A stretch of DNA of 64,000 bases. Origin: Mesorhabditis belari (lineage: Eukaryota > Nematoda > Chromadorea > Rhabditida > Rhabditidae). The notes under the pieces were generated by a model. It ran no database searches. It was not told where the DNA came from and worked only from the letters and a program-made list of their open reading frames with translations. Below, one piece after another: positions 55,101 to 64,000 of this stretch; the first letter of the stretch is position 1, and each line of letters starts with the position of its first letter. The translations under genes and the position numbers were made by a program. The stretch lies in the NCBI GenBank assembly GCA_958450365.1, contig CAUEEP010000757.1:739501-803500 (forward strand), written 5' to 3'.

Positions 55101-58100
55101 TCCGCGAAAAGAGCTCATATAGTGGATTTGGGGTGGATCCTAGGAAAGTTTCTTTTGATGCTAAACGCCTCAATTACCATATTTGGTGGTCTTGGGAGTG
55201 TGGCACTGTAGTTTCTTCTCGCGTTTCCATCACTTCTTTCCCCACTACTCCCACTGCCTCGATGACTTTCCTCATCCGAGTCAAGATATCCCGATCTCAA
55301 GCCAACGATTTGTTTCCCCGATCCAACTTGACACCATTGTTCACTGCCAGAGTCTAAAAAGAAAAGAAAATTCTTTAAAATCTTTCTAAATCAATTACTC
55401 ATAGCTTGACTATCATAAAATAAAAAAGCTAAAAAATGAAAGAAAGTTCTAATGGGTTGGTGAATTGAAAACTGCCGGCTATTGTCATATGTCCCAGTTT
55501 GAGCACTTTCTTCAAAAGAAACCCATTTTGGTGTCAATGGAAAAGTTGTAGAGAATCAAAAATAAAGCTTATATCCAAATTTTCAGAACGATTCAAAAAC
55601 TGGTTTTTCAAGAAATGCCAAATTTACGAATTTTCACAAAACTTGCATTTTAAGCGAAACTACTAAGTGTATTTTTTTGGAAATTTGGATATAAGCCTCA
55701 TTTTTGATTCTCTACAACTTTTCTATTGACACCAAAATGGGTTTCTTTTGAAGAAATTGCTCAAACTGGGACATCTCCAGTCCTCGATTTTTGAGTCTCA
55801 CACTTGTCTCACACACAAACCAAAATCCTACTACAAAAGAGGAATCCGCAAATTGTCTGTAAAATGGGCAGAAGTCGTCAATGATACTATAATATTTGGA
55901 ATGAATTGATGGTTTTATGTTGAATAAATTTTAGTTCAAAGTCCAGCAGTTTTCAATTCACCAACCCAATAGTGTCAACAAGTCCTAGTTTTACCATTAG
56001 TGCAAATAGTTCCAGTGACAACACTTTGCCTCAACGCTTTTCCCAAATCTTTTTGCATCATTGTCAACCTTCTCGATCGAATGCATACAGTAACCGCGGC
56101 AATAACAGAAATCAAGACTACTGTGAACATCACAAACAACATTCCAGCCTGAAGGATTGTTTAGGAATTGAAGATTATGATCAAAAATCATTGCTTACTT
56201 GTGCCCAATCTCTTGCCGCAGCTCCAATAATCAAACTGCTTGCTTTCTCGTAACGAATAATTTGTGTTTTCGTTGGTGGTGAGCGACGATTTCGCGAATC
56301 AACAACAACGATCTCGATCTCGTAATTACAACCAGTTTCACTTGGATACAATTGGACGGATCGATGAGTCTAAAATCATCATTGATAATATAAATCAGTT
56401 TTATTGTTTTAAGTACAATTTAACCTGGTCTTAGGCAAATACTCAAGGCTAATAAATAATATTTTCTCACCCCAGTGATGCTTCTCTTTTGCTCTGGTAC
56501 ATCAGCACATTGTGGACCAGACGATGAAAGAGTTCTCATCGAAATCGAGAAATGAACGGCACGATATGGAGTCGCCAATTGATTCTGAATTTTTTTGAAT
56601 TTGAATAAATTGATAAAGCTTTACTGTTAGTTGGGTAGATTTTTAAAAACTTTAGTTTATTTTGGTTCTCTTCACTCTAGCTTACCCCTTGATTGTCAAA
56701 GAAAAACTCATCGTAATAGAAAACCTTGAAATAGTTTTGGTTTTTCTTTTAGGTTTTGTTTAAAGAATCGAATTCTAAACTTTCTCACCTCTCCATCTCC
56801 AGGATATGACCAATTGAGTTGAATCGCGTCTTGCCCTGCCCAACTCCATTGAATATTTTCAACAGATGAAGGCGCTAAATGGTACTGTAAGTCTAAGAAT
56901 TAGGCTCAAGTGATTAAAGGAAGTCAAGTAAGTCTAAGAACTTTCTCAAAATTTAACTAGACTTTCCAAAACCCACCACACATTCCCGAGTCTTTTGCCA
57001 ATTTTCGACACGGTGCTGTCTTTACTAAACTCTCTTCTCCAGCGAATTCTTGTCCTTGTTGTGTCTTTATCGTTGCTCCAATCCGGACTCGATAATCATG
57101 CTCAAAAAGAAGACCATCAACAAGATATCCCAAGGAACGATCCTGAAAATATATTACGGATTTGAATGAAGGCTTTTTCTTAATTCTAGAACCTATTGCA
57201 TAAATAAGCCTTGGTTTAGTTACCCAACTCTTGTCAAGAAGGATATTAAATAATGGTTTAGTTTATATGTGATAGCCGTTTACGAAATTCAGCCGTTAAC
57301 GAATCATTCCTTAACGGTTAGCCATTTACGAATCATTCGTAATCAGCTAGCCGCTAACGAATGATTCGTAATCAGCTAGCCGATAACGAATCATTCGTTA
57401 ACGGCTAGCCATTTACGAATCATTCGTAATCAGCTGGCCGTTAACGAATCATTCGTTAACGGTTAGCCGATAACGAATGAAATTTTTTCGCTAGCCGTGT
57501 ACAATTTGTACACTGTAATCGGCTTCTGCGAACATGGCTCGATTCAAATAAGTTTTTGATTTCAAACTATTTATGCAAGACGCAAATCAGCTTATCTAGC
57601 TTAGCTCAAATCGCAAATCGTTAACGGCTAGCCGTTAACGAATGATTCATTAGCGACTGAATTTCGTAAACGGCTACGACATATAGATAATAATACGATA
57701 AGTCTGTGTAATATAATATAAAATAATAAAAGTTACCATTTGAAATGGTATCTGCAGATCATCAACCGATGCATCGTATGAGAGAGTGAGTGAACAAGCG
57801 GGAATCTGACCGGCTGGAGCGGAAAAGTGAAGCTCGACAGCTGCTTGCTCTTCTTTCCACAGCTAAAATAAGCGTTGAAGTGAACTTGTTAAATCTTTCA
57901 CCTGATTCTTGACACTTGTTGATAATTTTGTGATCGCTGATTGTTCAATGGTTGTTCGAGAGAGCCATGAGCTTTTCACCATTTCCCCAAACACTGCACG
58001 AAGACCAAAAGTTGTGACACGAAAATGGAGTTGAGAGAGATCAACGGGAAGGGATAGAGTCACATCGATTGATGGTGAATACGCCTAGAAAGAAGATTGA

Positions 58101-59833
58101 TTTGAATTCAATTCTTTATTCAAAAAAAAGTTCCTCCTTATCACTGCTTAGTTCGCTTAGTTCATTGTAAATTTGAATTTACAACAAACTTCTTTAGATG
58201 TAAAGAGTTTAAGAGGTATTTATCGACTTTATTCTGAAAACCTTTTTGTGCTTATTTTCTTATTTATTTACTAGTCTTTTAAGCGATTCATTTCCAAAAA
58301 AAGTACTTACAAAAGTGCTCCAAAACATCGTTTCCCCTTTTGTCATTTCATTTGATCGATATATGGCCTCAATAAAAAAGACAAAGAAATCATTGAGAGT
58401 GTTGTTGAATGAAAGGAATATTTGGCCGTTAATTGAATGATTTGTCGGTAAATAATCGACACAAAGAAGCGAGATCCGATTGATGACAGTTTGAGGTAAA
58501 GTTTCTGAAAACAAAAGATTAATTATGATGAGTTAAAAGGGTTTACATTTAGGTGCACAAGAATACTGGCTATATAAATACCGTAAATACTGTAATAGTA
58601 CCCCACCCCCATAATGACGGTGCGGAGCGTTGCGTAGTCTAGCTTTGGACGCGTTTTTCTCGACACTGGTTTATGCTACAATGCGCGTTTAGGTATCAAA
58701 AAATAGCTCTGAATTTCAGCTTTCATTTAATACTTAGACAAACACTGTAGCATAAACGGGTTACGAGAAAAATGCATTTAAAGTTAGACTACGCGATGCT
58801 CCGACCGTCATTATCGGGCGGAGGGGCTACTATTAAAGGTATTACGATATGCTTTTCTTAGTTTAGCTTAACCCTTATCTACTATAATTCGATTTAGAAC
58901 TATAATTTAAACATACCGTAAATACTGTAATAGTGTCCCACCAGCATAATGACGGTGCGGATTGTTGCGTAGTCTAGCTTTGAAAGAGTTTTTCTCGACA
59001 CTGGTTTATGCTACAATGCGCGCTTAGATATCAAAAAATAGCTGAAATTAAGGGCTATTTTTTGATACCAAAGACGTATTTTTTGAAAGTACGGGTGCTT
59101 TGAAAAAAATGAAATACTAAAAAACTTTTGCGACTACGTGACTCTACGAGGGGGTGGGGTCCAATTACAGTATTTACGGTATAGATAGCTACTTGATTCA
59201 TGAGCTGAGATAAAGTGCGCTAGATTTAAGATTAATACACATGAATTCATACACATAACACGAAAAGGGCCGATAAAAAGCAACACGATCTAGTATAGGT
59301 TCAAATTTAAAGTTATCTATTTGGTGAAGAGTTCATAGCTGCCTTTTTTTTTACCTTCACTCTTCAATGCCAACTCTTTTGCCGTGCTTTGACCGACCAA
59401 AAACGCTGGTAAATCCAACTCGGAGAATCCAGAAACCGAGCATCCAAGTTTGCACTGAAAAGTTTGATTTCATTTACAAAACAACTAACGGAAGATTTTG
59501 ATCTAACAATTTTAAGTCAAAATTTTCACTCACCAAGCTAAACTGCGTGTTGTTGCCGATCTCGATCTCGTTTAAAACGATCTCCCCACTGTGTAACGTT
59601 CGATCTTTTCGATTTGCGTACTAAAATTTGATGGTGAGATATTTTAAAGGAAATAGGAAGTGAAATAATCAATTAGTTATCAGTTTTGACATCTCAAAGT
59701 CCTTAGAAATTACCTCTTGTAAACATTTTGCTTGACACATCGCGAATTGGGCGACTGGTTGAGTCGAAGCCGCATAAGATATTGTGTGAAAAAATAACCA
59801 AAGAATTGGTGGACCCCACCAATCGAGCCACAT
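52150..59833 (-). CDS. Single-pass FN3-type receptor with degenerate kinase domain
   Basis: Twenty-two phase-consistent exons from 59714-59833 down to 52150-52300 encode 968 residues. Residues 1-23 are a signal peptide (MWLDWWGPPILWLFF). The ectodomain (to about 462) has CQAKC and CKLGC cysteine pairs and fibronectin III-like units (IQWSWAGQDAIQLNW). The membrane segment is 463-486, then a Ser/Gly-rich juxtamembrane region. The kinase-like domain is about 646-960. It keeps the alpha-C Glu (RREL, 698), HRD (804-806), DFG (834-836), PPE and DIWEFG. It lacks a proper glycine loop (ECGRFTMQ), has no clear VAIK lysine (YVRALEK), and has Cys for the catalytic-loop Asn (HRDIGVHC). The activation loop lacks the usual paired tyrosines. 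Exon 18 may start at 54250 or 54283. An AG four bases before the ATG suggests trans-splicing. Ortholog not assigned; C. elegans HIR-1 and other FN3 receptor kinases are first comparisons. Confidence 0.85.
52445..53108. mobile_element. Foldback element in the last intron of the receptor gene
   Basis: Arms of about 250 bases: TACCTAAGAAATGCGGATTT ... pairs with ...AATCCGCATTTCTTATGC. Inner CCACTTTCACAAGAGTTCGG pairs with CCGAACTCTTATGAAAGTGG. Confidence 0.9.
54768..54839 (-). pseudogene. tRNA-like sequence in an intron
   Basis: On the minus strand (same strand as the host gene) GTTCTAGTGGGGGACTGGTT resembles an A-box region and GGTTCGGATCC matches the B-box. GTTAGCATGCTAAC could form an anticodon arm. 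The acceptor stem does not pair well. Confidence 0.5.
55440..55972. mobile_element. Foldback element in receptor intron
   Basis: Outer GGGTTGGTGAATTGAAAACT / AGTTTTCAATTCACCAACCC and inner AAACCCATTTTGGTGTCAAT with its complement form arms of about 150 bases. The intron separates the membrane-segment exon from the juxtamembrane exon. Confidence 0.9.
57271..57685. repeat. Nested palindromic array
   Basis: Many alternating copies of GCTAGCCGTTAACGAATCAT and its reverse complement, plus TTACGAATCATTCGTAA palindromes. The outer pair GCCGTTTACGAAATTCAG / CTGAATTTCGTAAACGGC brackets the array. Intron between receptor exons 6 and 7. Confidence 0.9.
58580..58851. mobile_element. Palindromic MITE family B, copy 4 (degraded right end)
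   Basis: Clear left end ACCGTAAATACTGTAATAGT. The right end has decayed to CTACTATTAAAGGTATTACG. Receptor gene intron 3. Confidence 0.85.
58915..59180. mobile_element. Palindromic MITE family B, copy 5
   Basis: Ends ACCGTAAATACTGTAATAGT / CAATTACAGTATTTACGGT. Its right end abuts a LINE 3' end. Confidence 0.9.
59183..59300 (-). mobile_element. LINE 3' UTR fragment
   Basis: Reverse complement of 11405-11530 (GATTCATGAGCTGAGATAAA, AGATTTAAGATTAATACACA), lacking the RT part. Confidence 0.8.
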
Positions 59834-61160
59834 GATCTAAATGATAAGATAGAAAAAAGCTAACAACATCTTAAACCAATGATAACAAATAAAGATTTGA
59901 AGTAAGTACAGAATATTATTTCTTTATATTCATCATATAATACAAAAAGGTATCAGCACTCAAAAAAAGACATCAAACAAGGCAACTTTATCTAATTGAG
60001 AATCTGAAAAGCATTGATTTTCAGATACAAATTAGATAATCCCAAAGGAAAATATAAAGCTAAGATGAAAATTGAGAATTTTCAATGTCAAAATTTACGA
60101 TTAGAACAGAAGATAAACAAATCGGAATCTTTTGTGAAGTTTGAGATGGGAAAAGGAAGAAAACAGGGACAATTGTTGAATGTTTCTCTTGTTGAAGAAA
60201 AGAAATCAAAGAAAAGGGTACAAGGATGAGAAAAAGAAAGAAACCAAGAAATCTTCGTCTTTTCCCACGTGTATCAGTCGGCTGAGAATGCTTATGTACA
60301 CTAGAAAAGTGAAGAAAATGAATGAAAATGAATTTTTCAAGAAAACTTACTAAAGTTTTGTCGATTTTTAAGCATGAGAATGGGAATTTTCGAGGAGAAT
60401 TTGATGAAACTTTTGTATAAAAGCAGACTTGATTAATGTTGTTTTATGTTGTTGCCTTATTTTTCTTAAAAAAAAACTCTCAAAACTCTCAAAATTCTCT
60501 TCATTTGCAGGTAAACAAATATGGTCCGTTTTTGTCATGAAAACGGATCTTTTTGTATTTCGGTTGAGGAAAAGAAGAAAGCGAGAAATTATCTAGCCAA
60601 AAAATCAGTCGAAAAAAAATGGAAAACCTCTAAAAAAGTTTGAAGGAAAAGGGGTACAAAGGATTGGAGAAAAGGAGGGAAAAAGACGGGGAATCGGGGG
60701 AGTCATTAGTCTCATGAGGAGTATTCCCATAGATGGAAATGGAAAGATTTCGAGCTGATTTCAAACAAATCCAGCATAAAAATCTCTTTAATTCTAACTC
60801 AACACATTTCCCTGTCCATGTCTGATGCACTACAGTCATCAGACAGTTTTAAACCGACAACCCTGGTAGATACATCAAAGATATGGTACTCTAAAATAAG
60901 TCAAATCAATAGAAAAGCTTAGATTAGCTAAAGCTAGAGTCAAAGTCAAAGAGATGGGCTATTTAGGTTTGCCTATGTTTTTGTTGATTCCAAATTTTGG
61001 ATCATTTCATTAGCCTAATTATTCAGTGCTTAATGGGTGCCAATAAGCGGATTGTCGACTTCAAAAAGAGCCGCTTAGATTTTGACCTTTCAGATTAGAA
61101 TTGTTGGGAAACGGTAGGGAAAACAGGCTAAAAATTGAAGGCTATTTCTAAACAAAGTAG
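59834..61160. other. Upstream region of receptor gene; no convincing gene
   Basis: Probably contains the promoter and 5' leader of the receptor gene. A Lys-rich plus-strand frame at about 60014-60229, following a TTTTCAG, is open but reads as purine-rich composition, with no partner exon found. Confidence 0.45.
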
Positions 61161-61169
61161 GAAAAAAGG

Positions 61170-61365
61170 GTACTTGTCGGTTATACATCGACAGAGACTC
61201 AACTCGGTTAAGCAAGAAGCTGACGAGTGGTGACTATGTTTAGTGAAGTAGGAGTGCTCGTCTGAAGTGTTCAGTGGATCAATGGAACGAAGATCGATAA
61301 CCGAGAAGTCTCGGATCGGGATGCTTCACCGAGATGAGTCTTTGTGAATGCTAAAACCGACAAGT
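61170..61365. mobile_element. Short element with 14-bp inverted ends, copy 1
   Basis: Bounded by GGTACTTGTCGGTT and AACCGACAAGTACC. The interior contains GAGTGGTGACTATGTTTAGT and CGATAACCGAGAAGTCTCGG. A diverged partial copy follows at about 61812-61972. Confidence 0.75.
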
Positions 61366-61679
61366 ACCAAAAAAAGTAGACAATTAACTTTGGAAGTAAT
61401 GATAAGAGTCAGATAAGAGTCAGTTTTTCACCTACTTTATTTGAAAAAACTTTAGAAATAAAATTCGTTCAGTTAGCATAAAACTGAAAAAACTTTTCAA
61501 GCTTTAAAGCTAGAGAAAAAGAAATTTCAATTGAGAATGGAAAAGAAAAAAAATAAGAGCAATTTGGCACGAAGAAGACAAAAGGAACGGAAGTGGAGAA
61601 AGAAAGAAAAATACAAAATTATAGAAATGAAAAGCTATTCAGTTGAAATACGGTAATAGATTTGAAAATATGAGTCAAG

Positions 61680-62190
61680 AATTCTTTTCAGAAATGTAGA
61701 ATGTTTAAAAAAACAAAAACAATACGTCTTTGGTAAACATTGGTGAAGTTTGTGAAGAAAAATTTCGATCAATTATTCATCTACGATCAATTGAAGACAA
61801 GTGAGTAAAAGAAGCTGACGACTTTTGAGTGGTGACTATGTTTAGTGAAGTAGGAGTGCTCGTCTGAAGTGTACAGTCGATCAGTCGAACAAAACTCGAT
61901 AACCGAGAAGACTCGGATGAGGATGCTTCACAGAGATGAGTTTTTGTGAATGCTAAAACCGACAAGTACCAAAAAAAAGTAGACAATAAACTTTGGAAGT
62001 AAGGATAAGAATCAGTTTTTCATCTATTTTATTTGCAAAAACCTCGGAAGTCTCGAAAGAATTCTTTTCAGAAATGTAGAATGTTTAAAAAACAAAAACA
62101 ATACGTCTTTAGTAAACATTGGTGAAGTTTGTGAAGAAAAATTCGATCAATTATTCATCTACGATCAATTGAAGACAAGTGAGTAAACAA
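61680..62190 (+). repeat. Tandem duplication including second element copy
   Basis: About 61680-61808 (TTCTTTTCAGAAATGTAGAA to GAAGACAAGTGAGTAAA) recurs at about 62060-62188. Between them lies the partial copy of the 61170 element. Confidence 0.85.
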
Positions 62191-63100
62191 AAAGTTGCAA
62201 AAAAGATTAGAATTTGAAAAAAAAAACTAGGAAAATGTACAACAAATAGAATGCTAGCTTGAGAAAATCTAGCAATAAATTCAGTTTGTTCTCTTTATAT
62301 TCAATTTTGTAAACGCACCCTTCTAGCGCATCTAAATTCAGGTTTCTCAACGAAAAATTGAGTGTTTCCAAAGTTAAAGAAACAATAGTTCTTTGATAAA
62401 AACAAATTTCAATAAAAACATATTGATAAAAGAGAAAAAAAAGGGCTAAATTACTCAAAGGGTGTCACAAAACACTCAAAAAGACAGAAGAAAAGAAATG
62501 GGGTGTCGATTTGACGAGAATGAGACAAGAATGATTGAAGAAGAAAAAGAAAGACATGAAGAAGACAAGGAAGACAAGGAGGCAGATGGCATGAGAACAC
62601 AATTAAAAATTGGGAGTCGATGAGAGAGTGGAAGAAGTGGACGGGAGATCTGAGAGGATTGAGAGTCGGATCTATCAAGGCGTGGCTTGTAATTGCCTTA
62701 TGGTGGCACGAGCTTAGTTTTTCGGTGAGTGTGATTTTGTTCAAATTCAAAACAGACTTTTTAGAGTCTGGATTACTTTGACAGCTTTTTGAGCAGAGAT
62801 TTTGAATTGGTGTTTGAAGTAGCTCTTGGTAAGTAGTTGGTTTAATGAGATGTGTAAATCAGCCGGCACTTACAGTGCAATTGCGCTTTGTGCAATTTGA
62901 TGAAAGCAATTGAAGGAATTGAGAAAGGAACTGTTTTCAAGTGCTCGTGTTTATCTCAAGGAATTAAAAACAAAAAAAAAGATGTCCTGAAAAGGGATTG
63001 AACCAGCGACTAGTCGAGGTCAATGTTGCTTATCGGAATAGATCGATTTGCAGATGGGAATAGATCGACTTCTACACTTATTGCTTGAACCACCGCGAAA
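62190..63100. other. No gene seen; B-box-like site
   Basis: AT-rich with short frames. At about 62996-63006 the minus strand reads GGTTCAATCCC, a B-box match, without a convincing tRNA fold around it. Confidence 0.4.
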
Positions 63101-63104
63101 TAGA

Positions 63105-63320
63105 GTCTGTTCCTTTTGAGTAATGCGTTTTTTAGAATGCATTTATTTGAGAAAAGTACTGTAATCAAACCGTTAGTTCACATTTAATTCGTTCGATTTT
63201 GGTATCATTCAATGAGGAATAACAATGCTCAGTTAATGATACGAAAATCGGGCTGATCGAATGTAAACTAACGGTTTGGCTACGGTACTTTTTAGAAAAC
63301 TCGAGAGGAACAAACTCTAC
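63105..63320. mobile_element. Foldback element
   Basis: GAGTCTGTTCCTTTTGAG / CTCGAGAGGAACAAACTC ends, and inner AACCGTTAGTTCACATTTAA / TTCGATGTAAACTAACGGTT-like arms meeting near AATGAGGAATAACAATGCTC. After it, to the window end, no gene is seen. Confidence 0.8.
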
Positions 63321-64000
63321 CGCAAACGGGGGAAGGTAAAAACGCGGTATTTAAAGTTGATCGGAGATTCAGCAAACGAACTATTCAATGGGGAAATGTG
63401 AAAGACTTAAGATTCTTTTATTGTGGCAAGAAAACCAAGATTTAAACCAAGAATCAAATCAATCTTTACCAAATATCCTTTCTTTACAAGTGTATCGCTT
63501 ACAAATGAGCTCTAGAAACCATCTTATTGTCTAGAATCAGTCCAGTCAAAAGATTCTCTTTAACTGACCAACTAAAAAGCTGATTTGAATTCAGAATAGA
63601 GGAAAGGGTAGGCAAATTGAGTCCGAAAGATGGCCCCACCAATCAGTGAACTTGCGGGAAAGAGGAAAGGAGCAAAAACAAGCAATCTGATGCCTTTTCT
63701 TGCCCTTTTTTTTGTCTTCTTTCATTCAAATCGACAACAATAGGGATTTACACAAATCATTTTCTTTTTTTTCACTTTCTCTAGTAGTTCAATTATACTC
63801 AATTTCTATAAAAAGATCTTTATTTAGCATTTGTTAGTTCTATTATTGAATCTGAGAAGATTTAGTGCAATTGGTGAATGAAAATTGAAGGAATTGGGCA
63901 AAAAGTCACTGTTTTTAAAGTGAGAATTTTCGATTTCAGAACAAATCCGGTTTCTTAGGTTAGCTTTACTAGATATTTTACACTCAAAACCTCCTACAAT

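Noticed and set aside
60014..60229. Lys-rich plus-strand frame preceded by TTTTCAG
   Set aside because: Purine-rich composition, no partner exon or recognisable motif; kept only as a note in the upstream region.

Overview
The window looks like nematode nuclear DNA, most likely from a free-living rhabditid. It is AT-rich, with small exons, T-rich splice acceptors ending in TTTCAG or TTTTAG, and two genes whose products closely follow Caenorhabditis proteins (MEC-2 and NXT-1). I did not see enough to name a species. All exon models below come from reading frame, splice-site consensus and phase agreement. No RNA data were available.

About 1.7-48.2 kb, + strand: one very large, exon-sparse locus encoding the stomatin-like mechanosensory channel subunit MEC-2. 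A conserved core (24.8-35.4 kb) encodes the membrane hairpin and the PHB/stomatin domain. Four alternative 5' beginnings are supported by frame and phase: about 1774, 19240, 24785 and 30961. There are two alternative 3' ends: a short exon at 36001-36061, or a long tail at 39550-48230 whose last exon is 1.6 kb of disordered, charged sequence. The exon chain 1774 to 48230 adds up to an uninterrupted frame of 1305 codons plus stop. A complete five-exon gene for the mRNA-export cofactor NXT1/p15 lies antisense inside one mec-2 intron (43587-44733).

About 48.8-51.6 kb: a non-autonomous mariner element and two small putative genes, one per strand, that I do not recognise. The first has a LINE reverse-transcriptase fragment in its intron.

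About 52.1-59.8 kb, - strand: a 22-exon, 968-residue single-pass receptor with fibronectin III-like ectodomain and a kinase domain that has lost several catalytic residues, so probably a pseudokinase. From 59.8 to 64.0 kb I see no convincing gene, only repeats.

Much of the remaining DNA is repeats: at least five families of palindromic (foldback) elements, minisatellites, LINE 3'-end remnants and tRNA-like fragments. Introns host several foldbacks of 300-700 bp. The most unusual points are a tandem duplication of the 3' part of the MEC-2 membrane-hairpin exon with its intron flank; a start codon that overlaps a splice acceptor; a 267-bp insertion with 16-bp target duplication inside one arm of a palindrome; and the nested antisense export-factor gene.
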